Under the pieces are notes generated by a model. It was given only the letters and a program-made list of their open reading frames with translations, was not told where the DNA came from and searched no databases. DNA of 64,000 bases from Sporocytophaga sp. GTDB lineage: Bacteria > Bacteroidota > Bacteroidia > Cytophagales > Cytophagaceae. Shown here piece after piece: positions 44,884-55,671 of the stretch. A program made the translations under genes and the position numbers. The stretch is taken from contig JANQAB010000006.1 in NCBI GenBank assembly GCA_024707265.1, positions 647,796-711,795 of the forward strand. The letters are read 5' to 3'. Positions within the stretch are counted from its first letter, which is position 1. Each line of letters starts with the position of its first letter.

Positions 44884-44917
44884 TAACCTTGTAACATCGT
44901 AAGGTTATTTTTTTTTA
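44884..44917 (+). terminator. Rho-independent terminator after the YwqK/MORN gene
   Basis: TAACCTT at 44884-44890 and AAGGTTA at 44901-44907 form a stem around a 10-base loop, followed by a T-run of about ten. It ends at the purC promoter. Confidence 0.75.
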
Positions 44918-44925
44918 TATTTTTG
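44918..44925 (+). promoter_or_regulatory. Candidate -7 box of purC
   Basis: TATTTTTG matches TAnnTTTG and lies 17 bases before the purC start codon. A -33 TTG at the right distance is not clear because the terminator T-run occupies the space. Confidence 0.3.
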
Positions 44926-44942
44926 CTATTCTGAATTATAGC

Positions 44943-45891
44943 ATGAACGCAATAAAAGAAACCAACTTCTCCTTTCCCGGACAGACGGAATTTTACAGGG
45001 GAAAAGTAAGAGATGTCTATTCATTTGCAGATAAAATTGTAATGGTAGCATCCGACAGAATTTCAGCATTTGATGTGGTGCTGCCAGAGGCCATCCCCTA
45101 CAAAGGACAGGTACTTAACCAAATAGCATCTATTTTTCTTAAAGCAACTTCCGATATAGTACCAAACTGGGTTAAATCAGTTCCTGATCCATCGGTGACC
45201 ATTGGGATTAAATGCACTACCTTTCCTGTGGAGATGGTGATCAGAGGCTACCTTGCCGGTCATGCCTGGAGAGAATATAAAGCAGGAAAAAGAACACTTT
45301 GCGGAGTTGCTCTTCCTGAAGGACTTAAAGAGAACGATCCTCTTCCTTCACCTATTATCACCCCTACAACCAAAGCAAGTGAAGGTCATGATGAAGATAT
45401 TTCAAGAGAAGAAATATTAAAACAAGGACTTGTATCTGAGGCAGATTATGTTGTTCTTGAAAAATATACCAGAGCATTATTTCAAAGAGGAACAGAAATA
45501 GCTAAAACCAGAGACCTGATATTAGTAGATACTAAGTATGAGTTTGGGCATGCCGATGGTAAAATTTATCTGATAGATGAGGTACATACTCCTGATTCTT
45601 CAAGATATTTTTATGCAGAAGGCTACGAAGAAAGACAGAAAAAAGGGTGAAGTTCAAAAACAGTTATCAAAGGAATTTGTAAGACAATGGCTCATTGAAA
45701 ACGGATTTCAAGGTAAGGAGGGGCAAAAAATCCCGGAAATGACCCCGGAAATAGTGAATAATATATCAGAAAGGTACATTGAACTTTTCGAAAAAGTCAC
45801 AGGAGAAAATTTCAAGAAGCCCAGTTCTAATGAAGATATTCAGGATAGAATAAAGAAAAACATACTTAATGCAATAAATGCTAATAATTGA
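44943..45891 (+). CDS. purC: SAICAR synthetase PurC, frameshifted
   Basis: PurC makes SAICAR from CAIR, Asp and ATP in purine synthesis. The first 235 residues show the family's GKVRDVYSFADKIVMVASDRIS, VIRGYLAGHAWREY, and LVDTKYEFGHADGKIYLIDEV. The frame stops after ERQKKG at 45650. If the run of six A at 45639-45644 is one shorter, it goes on as EVQKQLSKEFVRQW and LIENGF to a natural stop at 45891, giving about 314 residues, the normal length. PurC is usually needed for growth without purines, so a read error or a very recent change is likely. Confidence 0.9.
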
Positions 45892-45936
45892 TTTTTAAAA
45901 GATTTTTTATAAATTTAGATACCTAAGGGGAATTAT

Positions 45937-46320
45937 ATGAAATATACGATTGAAAAAACAGAGAAATACAGTCTTGTTCAGCTTCACGAAGAAAAACTGA
46001 CTTCTGCAACTGCACCTGAGTTAAAATCAGAATTGGTAAAATTAAATGCAGAAGGTTCAAAAAACATCATTCTTGATATGAATGACGTTAAATATGTAGA
46101 TTCTTCAGGACTAAGTTCTATTCTTGTTGGAAATCGTCTTTGTGATAACGAGCAAGGAATGTTTGTTTTGACAGGAGTAAGCGATCATGTAATGAAACTG
46201 ATTAAGATCTCCCATCTTGACAACATTCTGAATCTGGTTCCAACAGTAGAAGAGTCTGTTGACGCAATATTCATGAATGAACTGGAGAAAAACCTTAGAG
46301 CTGAAAATAAAGAAGAATAA
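45937..46320 (+). CDS. STAS-domain anti-sigma-factor antagonist
   Basis: The 127-residue protein has the full SpoIIAA-like STAS fold, with ILDMNDVKYVDSSGLSSIL; Asp56-Ser57-Ser58 includes the phosphorylatable Ser of active antagonists, unlike the two STAS proteins in the chemotaxis island. It should bind an anti-sigma factor kinase encoded elsewhere and switch a stress or general response. It precedes rnz by five bases, so both are cotranscribed. The C-terminal acidic tail (AENKEE) is ordinary. Confidence 0.88.
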   Translation: MKYTIEKTEKYSLVQLHEEKLTSATAPELKSELVKLNAEGSKNIILDMNDVKYVDSSGLSSILVGNRLCDNEQGMFVLTGVSDHVMKLIKISHLDNILNLVPTVEESVDAIFMNELEKNLRAENKEE

Positions 46321-46325
46321 CCGCA

Positions 46326-47249
46326 TTGCCTTTTGAAATTAAAATACTAGGCTCTAGTTCAGCCACTCCTGTATTTAACAGGCATCATTCTTCGCAACTA
46401 CTTACAATCAACAACCAGCTATTTCTAATTGATTGTGGAGAAGGAACGCAACTCCAACTGATCAAATACAAGATCAGGTTTACGAAGATAAACTACATAT
46501 TCATCTCTCACTTGCATGGAGATCACTACTTAGGCCTCGTTGGCTTACTGAGTACCATGCACTTAAACGGGAGGACTAAAGATTTATACCTCTTTGGTCC
46601 TCCCGGGCTGGACGAAATCATCACGATCCAGCTTAAACACTCGGAGACTTTCCTAAACTTTAAAATCATTTTCACCGAACTGGATACCACAGCTCAAAAG
46701 CTTATCCTGGATTTGGACAATCTGACTATAGAGACCATTCCTCTGATACACAGAATAAACTGTTGTGGGTTTCTTTTTAAAGAAAAACCTAAGAAAAGGA
46801 AAATCGATAAAACAAAACTTCCTGACCACGTAACACCCCTTCAGATAATTGCTTTAAAAGAAGGAGAAGATATAGTAGACAAAGAAGGTAATTTGCTAAA
46901 AAGTGAGCAATATACATTCCCTGCCAGAAAAAGCAGAAGCTACGCATATTGTTCCGACACAGCATACAATCCTGCCATGTTTAGACAAATAGAAGGTGTC
47001 GATATATTATACCACGAGGCAACCTTCCTCCATGACATGGAAAGCAGGGCAAAAGAAACTTATCACAGTACAGCTCTCCAGGCTGCCAGGACTGCAAAGG
47101 AGACCAAAGCTAAATCCTTATTGCTTGGTCACTTTTCCGCAAGATATAAAGATATAGAACCACATCTGACAGAGGCAAAAACGTTATTTCAAAACTCCTT
47201 TCTGGCGGAAGAAGGTTTGGTATTCACTATAGATGATGAGCCATTATGA
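46326..47249 (+). CDS. rnz: Ribonuclease Z
   Basis: RNase Z cuts 3' trailers from tRNA precursors that do not encode CCA, as the tRNAs in this window do not. The 307-residue metallo-beta-lactamase enzyme has the zinc motif SHLHGDHYLGL (His62, His64, Asp66, His67), the later His, and ILGSSSATPV at the start, plus LLLGHFSARY near the end. The start is a TTG at 46326 five bases after the STAS gene; no ATG is near. Its stop overlaps the next ATG (ATGA). Confidence 0.92.
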   Translation: MPFEIKILGSSSATPVFNRHHSSQLLTINNQLFLIDCGEGTQLQLIKYKIRFTKINYIFISHLHGDHYLGLVGLLSTMHLNGRTKDLYLFGPPGLDEIITIQLKHSETFLNFKIIFTELDTTAQKLILDLDNLTIETIPLIHRINCCGFLFKEKPKKRKIDKTKLPDHVTPLQIIALKEGEDIVDKEGNLLKSEQYTFPARKSRSYAYCSDTAYNPAMFRQIEGVDILYHEATFLHDMESRAKETYHSTALQAARTAKETKAKSLLLGHFSARYKDIEPHLTEAKTLFQNSFLAEEGLVFTIDDEPL

Positions 47250-48026
47250 AAAATACAATTTCAGGAAAAAAGATGAATCTGTTCATCTTCCTGACAGGAA
47301 TTTTCCTGGTTAATGCCCTTACTGCTGAAATCATCGGACCTAAAATTTTTTCACTTGAAGCACTATTGGGCTTTCAACCAGCTCAAATCCCTTTTTGGAA
47401 CAACATAAAACTTGACTTTAATCTGACAGCTGGTGCTATCATCTGGCCTGTTGTATTTATAATTACAGACATTATTAATGAATATTTCGGAAAAGATGGA
47501 GTAAAAAAAAATAAGTTATCTTGCTGCAGTGCTAATTGCTTATGGATTTGGGGTCATCTATATCGCTACAGACCTTCCCCCTGCTGAATTCTGGATCAAG
47601 ATCAACAATACAGACCACTCCGGCACTCCTTTTAATATAGATTATGCCTATGGGAAAATATTCAGGCAGGGCTTTGGAATTATGATAGGATCGATCCTGG
47701 CTTTCCTGACTAGCCAGCTTCTGGACGCATATGTATTTCATACCATAAAAAATAAAACAGCAGGCAAAGGAATCTGGCTGAGGGCAACGCTTTCAACCCT
47801 TGTATCCCAGCTCATTGACAGCTTCCTGGTACTTTACATAGCCTTTTATATCTTCGGAGGAGATTCACAATGGTCTTTATCTCAGATCTTTACCATTGGA
47901 ATCATTAATTATATCTACAAGTTCAGTGTTGCAGTGATTCTTACTCCACTACTCTATGTTGCTCATTATTTAATAGATCTCTATTTGAAAGATCCTCAAT
48001 CTGAAAATGCGTTGGCACTTGACTAA
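47246..48026 (+). CDS. Queuosine-precursor transporter (YhhQ/QPTR family), frameshifted
   Basis: Proteins of this family import queuosine precursors for tRNA modification. The first frame gives MNLFIFLTGIFLVNALTAEI and IIWPVVFIITDIINEYFGK, a YhhQ signature, and then ends after an extra base in a run of nine A (47503-47511). With eight A it continues as ISYLAAVLIAYGFGVIYIA, FLTSQLLDAYVFHTI and STLVSQLIDSFLVLYIAFY to the stop at 48026. The joined product of about 259 residues with six helices is normal. The start overlaps the rnz stop. Confidence 0.85.
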
Positions 48027-48028
48027 GC

Positions 48029-48778
48029 TCAGCTTCTTCTCACATTATCGAGAATAACTGCACTTGCAACAGCTACATTTAAAGATTCCGCACCACCAAA
48101 CCGAGGTATGGTGATCTTATCTGTCACGTAACCTTCAAGTTCTTTATTTATACCTGAAGCCTCATTTCCTAATAGTATTGCTCCTGTTTCAGGGAAACTT
48201 ATCTTATGAATATTTTCCCCATTGAGAAATGCTCCAAAAACTTTTACACCGGCAAGATTTAATTCTTTAAGATAGATTTGCAGGTCACAGTAGTACATAT
48301 TTACACGAATAAATGAGCCTTTGGTAGCGGAAATAACTTTTGGATTATAATGTTCCGCACATTGTTCGCTGCAAATTATTTTTGAAATCCCATACCAGTC
48401 TGCAATTCGAATCAAGGTTCCAAGATTTCCGGGATCTCTTACTTCATCCAGTATTAGTATAAATTCTCCATTATTCACCTTCAATGGCTTCTCCTCTTTC
48501 ATATTCACAATAGCTAATGCAGCATTATTACTTTCCAGTGTACCTGCTTCGGTCAATTCTTTCTCATCAGCATATTCAAAGTTGGGAAAAGAAGATTTTA
48601 TGACAACTTCATTTTCTTCAAAAAAAGAAGAAGTAATAAAGAGATGCTCAATCTTAAAGTCTGACTCTAATAATTCCTTAACATTTATAGCACCTTCAAC
48701 CAAAAACATTTGGTGCAGTTTACGGTATTTCTTAATTTGTAAAGATTTGATAAGTTTTTGTTTATTTCTGGAAATCAT
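48029..48778 (-). CDS. TrmH/SpoU family RNA methyltransferase
   Basis: The 249 residues form an N-terminal substrate-binding domain (about 1-95: KIKSLQ-type start, HQMFLVEGAINVKELLES) and a SpoU methyltransferase knot domain: LILDEVRDPGNLGTLIRIADW, LLGNEASGINKEL, and IPRFGGAESLNVAVASAVIL, the three conserved motifs. It methylates a 2'-OH in rRNA or tRNA using SAM; the exact site cannot be told. Its start codon is only five bases from that of the tamL gene on the other strand. Confidence 0.92.
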   Translation of the reverse strand: MISRNKQKLIKSLQIKKYRKLHQMFLVEGAINVKELLESDFKIEHLFITSSFFEENEVVIKSSFPNFEYADEKELTEAGTLESNNAALAIVNMKEEKPLKVNNGEFILILDEVRDPGNLGTLIRIADWYGISKIICSEQCAEHYNPKVISATKGSFIRVNMYYCDLQIYLKELNLAGVKVFGAFLNGENIHKISFPETGAILLGNEASGINKELEGYVTDKITIPRFGGAESLNVAVASAVILDNVRRS

Positions 48779-48783
48779 ACCCA

Positions 48784-51191
48784 GTGGCGAATTTTAAGTC
48801 AATATATTATATTTTATTCATAGGAAGTACGCTTTTTTTTACCTTCGCCTGCTCACCGACAAAGCAACTTAAAGAAAACGAGTATCTTCTGTATAGGCAG
48901 ACCATTAAAGGAAACAAAAAAATTCCTTATGATGATCTCTCTGTCTACTACAAACAAACTCCTAACAGGAAATTTCTGGGCACAACACCCTACGTAGCGA
49001 TATACTATCTTGGAAAAAGGAATTATGACTCTTTAAAAATCGCCAATAAAAGAGATTCAGTTGAAAAAAAATATGATAAAAAAATAGAAGCTGCTAAAAA
49101 ACCTAAAAAACGCAGAAGACTTGAAGACAGAAAAGAGAAACGTCTTGAGGTTTTAAATAAAAATCTAAAAGAAGGTAACTGGCTCATGAGAGTTCCGGGA
49201 GAAAAACCGGTTATTTACGATTCAGCTCAGATGAATCTGACAGAAAAACAAATGAAATACTACCTTCAATCCCAAGGTTATTTCCTTTCAGATGTCAGTT
49301 CTAAGGCAGACACTTCAAATAGAAAAATTTCCGTTGTTTACAAAATCCACGAAGGTGATTACTACAAGATAAAATCTATAAAATATTCAATAAAAGATAA
49401 TAAGATAGACAGCCTGGTGAATGCAAACCTTAAGGATTCTCCCTTGAAAGTTAATAACAGGTATAAAGAATCTGATGTATCTGATGAAAGAGAAAGGATA
49501 ACTAAATTACTTAAAGACAATGGGTATTTTGATTTCAGCCGCCAATATATCTTCTTTAAGTTAGATAGTGCTATCGGCAATAAAATGATAGATATGGAAA
49601 TCCTGATCCAAAACCCTTCAGGTAAAGATTATCATAATCAATTTACAATCTCCCAGATTTTCTTTAATACGGACATATCCCCCAGGAAGGAGAAAACAAG
49701 AGACACTGTTGAATACCGAGGGATCCATTATATATTTTATGACAAGCGTTTCTCTAAAAAGTTACTGAACTCCAAAATGAGTTTTCACCCCGGTGATCTT
49801 TACAAACAAAGTAAAATTCAGATCACTCAAAGGCAACTGGGCAGCATGGATATGTACAGGTTTGTCAATATAAATTTTGAAAAAAATAAAGATTCGGCTC
49901 AAACACTCACTGCATTTATTAACACCAGTCCTTTGCAAAAATTCCAGTTGACACAGGAATATGGAGTGAATGTAGGACAGGCACTAGTTCCAGGGCCCTT
50001 TGGAAATATCACAATCAGGGCAAGAAATTTCCTGAAAGGATACGAAGTTTACGAAACCTCTTTCAGATACGCCATTGATGGACAATACGGTTTTTCAGAC
50101 ACATCAGGGTCTTCAAAACTCAGGAATACGGCGTAAATACCAGTGTTTCATTCCCTCAAATTTTCATCCCGACACAATTGAGGTTCAAGTTTAAAGAATT
50201 TGCGCCAAGGACGAAGTTAATGTCAGGGTACAATTTCGTAAAACGTCCTGAATATACCAGACAGTCTATCAGAGGTGCCCTGACATATAGCTGGATGCCT
50301 AACATTTACAAGCAATACAATGTTTCTTTGATAGACATTAATGTTATTACTTCGAACCTAAGTAATTCTTTCAAATCTTATCTGGACAATCTTGACAAAT
50401 CCGGAAACAAGCTAAGCGTCAGTTTCAGACGAGCTTTTGTCACAAGCTTCAATGCCTATTTTGTCTACAATAACAGTGAATTTGGCAAAGTCAAAAAATC
50501 AAAATACTTCAAACCATTTGTTGAAATCGGAGGATTAATTCCAGCGCTTTTAAGGCAGACAGACTCTACACTCTTTGGTTTGCAGTACTTTCAATTTATA
50601 CGCCTTAATTCTGACCTGAGGTTTTATCGTCCTGTAGGCAAAACTAATGTAGTTGCCACGCGAATAAACGCAGGAATTGCTCGACCATTCGGAAATTCAG
50701 CAAAAGACGGAAATTTCGTTTTACCATATGAGAAATATTTCTTTGCCGGTGGAAGTAATAGTATCAGGGCCTGGAGACCTCGAAGATTGGGGCCAGGGTC
50801 CTACAAAGATTCTATAAACGGTTACAAATTTGAGCAACCAGGTGAAATTCTTTTTGAAGCAAGCTTAGAATACAGATTTAACATTTTCAGCTTCTTTGAT
50901 GGTGCAGTGTTTGCAGATGCAGGAAACACATGGACATTTAACTATGACGAAACAAGACCAGGAAGCCAGTTTAAATTAGATTCGTTTTACAAACAAATAG
51001 CTCTATGTCTTGGCTATGGTATCAGACTCAACTTTTCCTTCCTGATTCTCAGATTTGATATCGGATCGAAAATCTACGACCCTGGGGAACCTGAAGGAAA
51101 AAGGTTCATAGCACAGAAATTAATAAAAAAACCTCCATTTGGAGTTACAAGTCAGACAGCACTTAACATTGGCATTGGTTATCCATTCTAG
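48784..51191 (+). CDS. tamL: TamL: lipoprotein-anchored BamA/TamA-family outer-membrane protein, frameshifted
   Basis: TamL is the Bacteroidetes form of TamA and helps assemble outer-membrane proteins. The start is GTG at 48784, giving a lipoprotein signal with Cys23 (LFFTFACS). POTRA-type domains follow (about 150-370, with YKIKSIKYSIKD and QREL-like parts), then the barrel (from about 400) with FFAGGSNSIRAWRPRRLGPG and a final NIGIGYPF strand. The frame is broken near a GGG at 50107-50109; with one more G it runs on as VFKTQEYGVNTSVSFPQIF to the second half. The complete protein would be about 800 residues. Confidence 0.85.
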
Positions 51192-51295
51192 TATTGATTA
51201 AGGCTTCTCCTTGACACTAATCAAATTTTAAAAGAAATTGCATACATAAAAACAGGTTACGTTTTAAAAACCTGCAACAAATAGAATTATTATTA

Positions 51296-52202
51296 ATGAA
51301 TAGAACAGAAATAGAAGGCTTCTTTAAGGAGTTACAAGAAAGGATAACTAAAGCGTTGGAAGAATGCGACGGTAAGGCATCCTTTGAAGAAGATAATTGG
51401 ACAAGAGCAGAAGGCGGAGGCGGCAGAAGCAGAGTAATTCAAAATGGAAATGTCTTCGCTAAAGGAGGAGTTAATTTTTCTGCAGTATGGGGGCCAGCTC
51501 CTGAAAAAATCACCAGGGCTTTGCAAGTAAATGGTAATGAGTTTTATGCTACCGGAGTTTCTATTGTAATCCATCCGCGATCTCCTATGGTACCTATTAT
51601 TCATATGAACGTAAGGTACTTTGAAATGAATGATGGCACCTGGTGGTTTGGAGGAGGAATAGACCTTACTCCCCATTATATCAATGCCGAAGACGCAATA
51701 CATTTTCACAAAAATCTTAAAGAGGTTTGCGACCGCTACCACTCTTCCTATTATCCTCAATTCAAAGAGTGGGCAGACAACTATTTTTTCATCCCTCACA
51801 GAAATGAAACCAGAGGGATAGGAGGAATTTTCTTTGATCGCCTTTCTGAAGACCGTGAAAAAGGAATTTCAAAAGAAGACAGGTTTGCATTTGTTAAAGA
51901 TGTAGGAAACCTTTTTGCACCTTTGTACATAGAAATTGTAAACAGAAATAAAGAAAAAGCCTTACACAGACGCCGATAAAAGATGGCAAAGTCTCAGACG
52001 AAGCAGATATGTAGAGTTCAACCTTGTGTATGACAAAGGAACCAAGTTTGGCTTAGACACCAATGGACGAACGGAATCCATACTTATGAGTATGCCCCCC
52101 TCGGCCAATTGGGAATACAACTACTCGCCTACTGAAGGAAGCAAAGAAGCTGAAACAACTTCCCTGCTCAGAAAAGGTATCAATTGGGTAAATATTAAAT
52201 AA
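51296..52202 (+). CDS. hemF: Oxygen-dependent coproporphyrinogen III oxidase, frameshifted
   Basis: HemF turns coproporphyrinogen III into protoporphyrinogen IX in heme synthesis. The first 227 residues include GGGGRSRVIQNGNVFAKGGV, IHPRSPMVPIIHMNVRYFE and WWFGGGIDLTPHYI. The frame breaks at a run of five A (51954-51958); with four A it continues as EKPYTDADKRWQSLRR, SRYVEFNLVYDKGTKFGL and ESILMSMPPSANWEYNY, ending at 52202. This gives about 301 residues, the usual size. The oxygen-dependent enzyme fits an aerobic organism. Confidence 0.9.
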
Positions 52203-52206
52203 TCAA

Positions 52207-52776
52207 ATGCTGGAAACATTAGACAAATGGGATAAAGTTTTAATGCTTTATCTCAACTCCCTTCATTATCCTGCACTTGACGGAACAATGATTTTCCTTT
52301 CAGCCAAAGCTGTCTGGATACCATTATATTTACTTATTATCGGAATAATAATTAAGATCTACAGAAAAAAATCCATAGTGGTTATTTTAATCATTATTTC
52401 ACTAATCGGCGCGGTGGATTTCATTACGTCCTCAATAATAAAACCTATTGCAAAAAGGGAAAGACCATGTCATGACACGGAAATTAACTCAAAGCTTTAT
52501 GTACCGATCGGCTGTGGAGGCACGTACGGGTTTGTTTCTTCCCATTCTGCCAACACATTCGCTCTGGCAACAATTCTATTACTAATTTCCAGAAAAAAAA
52601 TCTGGAGCCTGCTCTATTTATGGGCATTTTCAGTTGCTTACAGCCGCATCTACCTAGGCGTTCATTACCCTGGAGATATTGTTTGCGGTGCATTGATCGG
52701 CATTATCCTTGCCTTTATATTTTACCTGATTTATAAAACCCTGAATACCAAAGCAGAGATTCAACGTCTACAATAA
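52207..52776 (+). CDS. PAP2-family phosphatase (undecaprenyl-diphosphatase type)
   Basis: The 189-residue membrane enzyme has the three PAP2 motifs: KPIAKRERP, SSHSANTF (SGH-type) and SRIYLGVHYPGDI. Five or six membrane helices are visible. It likely dephosphorylates lipid diphosphates such as undecaprenyl diphosphate or phosphatidyl-phosphates. It starts four bases after hemF, and its end overlaps by nine bases the end of the leftward LytTR gene. Confidence 0.88.
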   Translation: MLETLDKWDKVLMLYLNSLHYPALDGTMIFLSAKAVWIPLYLLIIGIIIKIYRKKSIVVILIIISLIGAVDFITSSIIKPIAKRERPCHDTEINSKLYVPIGCGGTYGFVSSHSANTFALATILLLISRKKIWSLLYLWAFSVAYSRIYLGVHYPGDIVCGALIGIILAFIFYLIYKTLNTKAEIQRLQ

Positions 52777-53457
52777 ATTAAGTCTTCCCATAAATTCATC
52801 TTTATAAGAAGCACCAATAGGAATCTGCTTATTATTGATGAGAATGAACAGGTTTTCTATAGCCTCTATTTTATCTGTATTAACAATATACGACCTATGA
52901 ACCCTTGCAAAGTTTTCTTTAGGCAATCTTGCCTGGAATCCTTTCATGGTAGAATGGACAATATATTTATTGTTATTTGAAGTGAAAATCATGATATAAT
53001 CAGCCAACGCTTCAATATACAGTATATCCGTCAGGTTAATTTTCACAAACCTTTGTTCGCTTCGAACATAAAGTTCATTTCGATTTGTAAGACGAATCTG
53101 CTGCATTTCCAGCATCTCCTTCACTTTTCCGACTGCAATAAGAAACCTTGCATAAGTAAGTGGCTTTAGTAAATAATCCACAACTTTGTATTCAAATGCT
53201 TCTGCTGCATGATCTTTTTTAGAAGTAATAAGCACAACCAACGGAGGATCATCAAGTGATTTGATAAGTTCATACCCAGACATCTCAGGCATTTCCACAT
53301 CCAGGAAAAGAATATCTACTTTTGTTTTACTTAAAACATTCGCAGCTTCAATTCCACTAGTGCAAACACCAACGAGCTTTAAGGAATCCGTTTGCTGAAC
53401 GAAATGCTGAACCATATTTCTGGACATTTCTTCATCATCGACAATTAAGCAATCCAT
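52768..53457 (-). CDS. LytTR-type response regulator
   Basis: The 229-residue protein has a receiver domain (1-115) with Asp7-Asp8, phosphoacceptor Asp53 (LFLDVEMPEMSG) and Lys near 100, followed by a LytTR DNA-binding domain (about 130-228, with FVKINLTDILYIEALADYIMI and FARVHRSYIVN). It should be paired with a LytS-type kinase that is not in the window. It ends within the PAP2 gene's last nine bases. Confidence 0.92.
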   Translation of the reverse strand: MDCLIVDDEEMSRNMVQHFVQQTDSLKLVGVCTSGIEAANVLSKTKVDILFLDVEMPEMSGYELIKSLDDPPLVVLITSKKDHAAEAFEYKVVDYLLKPLTYARFLIAVGKVKEMLEMQQIRLTNRNELYVRSEQRFVKINLTDILYIEALADYIMIFTSNNNKYIVHSTMKGFQARLPKENFARVHRSYIVNTDKIEAIENLFILINNKQIPIGASYKDEFMGRLNLL

Positions 53458-53505
53458 TAGTTCTTGGGAATTTGTGTTATAACTTTAATTATGATTAATT
53501 TAAAA

Positions 53506-54105
53506 CTAAGAAAACCTGTCTGCAAGTATTTTTTGAATATATTTTCCTAAAATATCAAATTCCAGATTAACGATACTTCCTTTTTCAACAGATTTAATAT
53601 TTGTATGTTCGTAAGTATAAGGAATTATGGCTACAGAGAAAGAATTTTTTTCCGCATTTACAACAGTTAAACTTATTCCATTTACACAAATAGAACCTTT
53701 TTCTACTACGATTCCATTTTTTGAAGAATCAAATTCAAATGCATATATCCAACTTCCATTACTATTGACAACTTCTTTGCAAATACCTGTCTGATCCACG
53801 TGGCCCTGAACTACATGCCCGTCAAAACGTCCGGAGGCAGGCATTGCTCTCTCCAGATTTACAAAATCACCCTGTTTAAGAGTTCCCAGATTTGTCTTAC
53901 TCAAGGTTTCCTCAATAGCTGTTACGTCAAAAGTATTATTTTGTCTATTGACATTAGTGACGGTAAGGCAAACTCCATTATGGGAGACGCTTTCATCTGG
54001 TCTCAGTTCATTTGCGAAAGAAGCTTCAATTTTAAATCTGAGATTTCCTTGTAAGGCTTCTACGGAAATAACCCGTCCCAACGTTTCAATAATTCCAGTA
54101 AACAT
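53506..54105 (-). CDS. ribE: Riboflavin synthase alpha chain
   Basis: This enzyme dismutates two 6,7-dimethyl-8-ribityllumazine to riboflavin. The 199-residue protein consists of two similar lumazine-binding barrels: the first starts MFTGIIETLGRV and contains NGVCLTVT, the second starts GHVVQGHVDQTG and contains CVNGISLTVVN. Length and motifs are canonical. No other rib gene and no FMN riboswitch is seen next to it. It lies eight bases after the glycosylphosphotransferase gene and may be read from the same promoter. Confidence 0.94.
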   Translation of the reverse strand: MFTGIIETLGRVISVEALQGNLRFKIEASFANELRPDESVSHNGVCLTVTNVNRQNNTFDVTAIEETLSKTNLGTLKQGDFVNLERAMPASGRFDGHVVQGHVDQTGICKEVVNSNGSWIYAFEFDSSKNGIVVEKGSICVNGISLTVVNAEKNSFSVAIIPYTYEHTNIKSVEKGSIVNLEFDILGKYIQKILADRFS

Positions 54106-54113
54106 ATAAAAAT

Positions 54114-55513
54114 TTATTTTCCTCTGCCCTGAATCATAATGAGAACAGTATAAAGTATGATTCTGAAATCCATTGCCAGGGACATATTCTCAATATACAA
54201 AATATCGTATTTAAGCCTTTTAACCATTTGATCCACATTTTCAGCATATCCAAATTTCACTTGCCCTAAAGATGTGATTCCAGGGCGAACCCTGTGCAAA
54301 TGAATATAATGCGGTGCATGTTTTACAATCTGACTAATAAAATAATGCCTTTCAGGCCTTGGCCCAACCAAAGACATTTCGCCAATCAATACATTAAAAA
54401 ATTGTGGAAACTCATCTATCCTGGTTTTCCTCATAAATTTTCCCCACGGTGTAATTCTTACATCATCTGAAGATGATAAGGCTGGCCCCATCATTTCAGA
54501 ATTTACATACATGCTTCTGAATTTAATAATTTTAAAGGGCTTCCCATCTTTACCAATTCTTTCCTGCATATAAAATATTGGCCCTTTGGATGTATATTTT
54601 GTCATAAGGGAAACAAACAACAAAAATGGAAAGCCTAGGGTCAATACCATAATCGAAGCCACAATATCCACCCCCTTTTCACAATTTTCTGCCATAAAGG
54701 GATCAGGTCCTGATTGATTTCTATCAACGGAACACCAAAAACCTGATGTATTTTAACTGAGCCTAGTAATAAATGATAAACATCAGGAATAATGCTTATC
54801 CTGATCTTTTTGCCGGTCAGTAATCCTAGAATTTCTGAAATTTTATCATGTTCATTTGGCTCTACCGCAATAATAACATGCTCTACTTTATTTTCAGAAA
54901 TTATGGAACTCAGACTCGTATAGTTTCCAAGGAACTTTACCTCCTGCTCCATTTCTTTCCCATTCTCCTGATGAACCCTTACAAAACCGACTACGTCTAT
55001 ACCTATTACAGATGCATTTTTCTGAATTTCCAAAAGTATGTCTTTGGCCCTCTTATCTGAACCAATTATAATACCTTTAAAACTCAGCTTTTTATTTTTT
55101 ATAAGATTTTTTATCCTGGAGATTAAAGCAACCCGGAAAAGAGTTGTGAGGATAAACTGTGTTAAGAAGTATGAAATAAAAGTTTTATAGTATGCTGTAT
55201 ACCGATTAACACCGGCATCATCTAGAAAGAGTATAAAAAAAACTAAGACACACCCCAGAAATGTAGTGGTTAGCAAAAGCATAACTTCTTTCACTCTCGA
55301 TTTCTGATATATATCTCTATAGAATCCAAAAAAAGCATAAAAAACAACCCAGTAGGTACCTATAACAAATGCGTTCCGGATCAATAGCATACTGAACTGC
55401 CTGCCACTTTCTTCTAAAATGTATTTTCTTAAAAAGAAAAAAAACAACCATGCTATTGCAGCTGCTAAAAAATCTAAGGTAACATAGCTAAAGATATGGT
55501 ATTTTTTTTTCAA
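54114..55513 (-). CDS. Polyprenyl glycosylphosphotransferase for exopolysaccharide, frameshifted
   Basis: The enzyme loads the first sugar phosphate on undecaprenyl phosphate. The N-terminal frame has four or five membrane helices and a Rossmann-like nucleotide-binding segment (KGIIIGSDKRAKDILLE). It breaks at a run of five G (54671-54675 on the plus strand as C), just where LWQKIVKRG meets VDIVASIMVL; with six G the two parts join into about 466 residues. The C-terminal part is the catalytic sugar transferase: FKIIKFRSMY, KTRIDEFPQFFNVLIGEMSLVGPRPE. No other polysaccharide gene is adjacent. Confidence 0.88.
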
Positions 55514-55671
55514 CTTTAAAAAGCCTTTTATTTTACAAACTATTTTAAATTCCTGAATATTGTTCTTCTTTTTTAAAGTAAGCGGAGTTAAAAATATTCT
55601 CTTTGGAATAATTTACTCAAAAATATAGTTTTTTTTATAAAGGTTAAAATTTAAAATTTAAGTGTTTAATC

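Noticed and set aside
45577..45650. Programmed frameshift in purC
   Set aside because: The needed shift is +1 (or -2) across six A, which does not fit the usual -1 slippery heptamer use, and many other genes here have the same kind of homopolymer lesion.
53506..54105. FMN riboswitch upstream of riboflavin synthase
   Set aside because: The upstream sequence is the coding end of the glycosylphosphotransferase and shows no RFN-type conserved segments.
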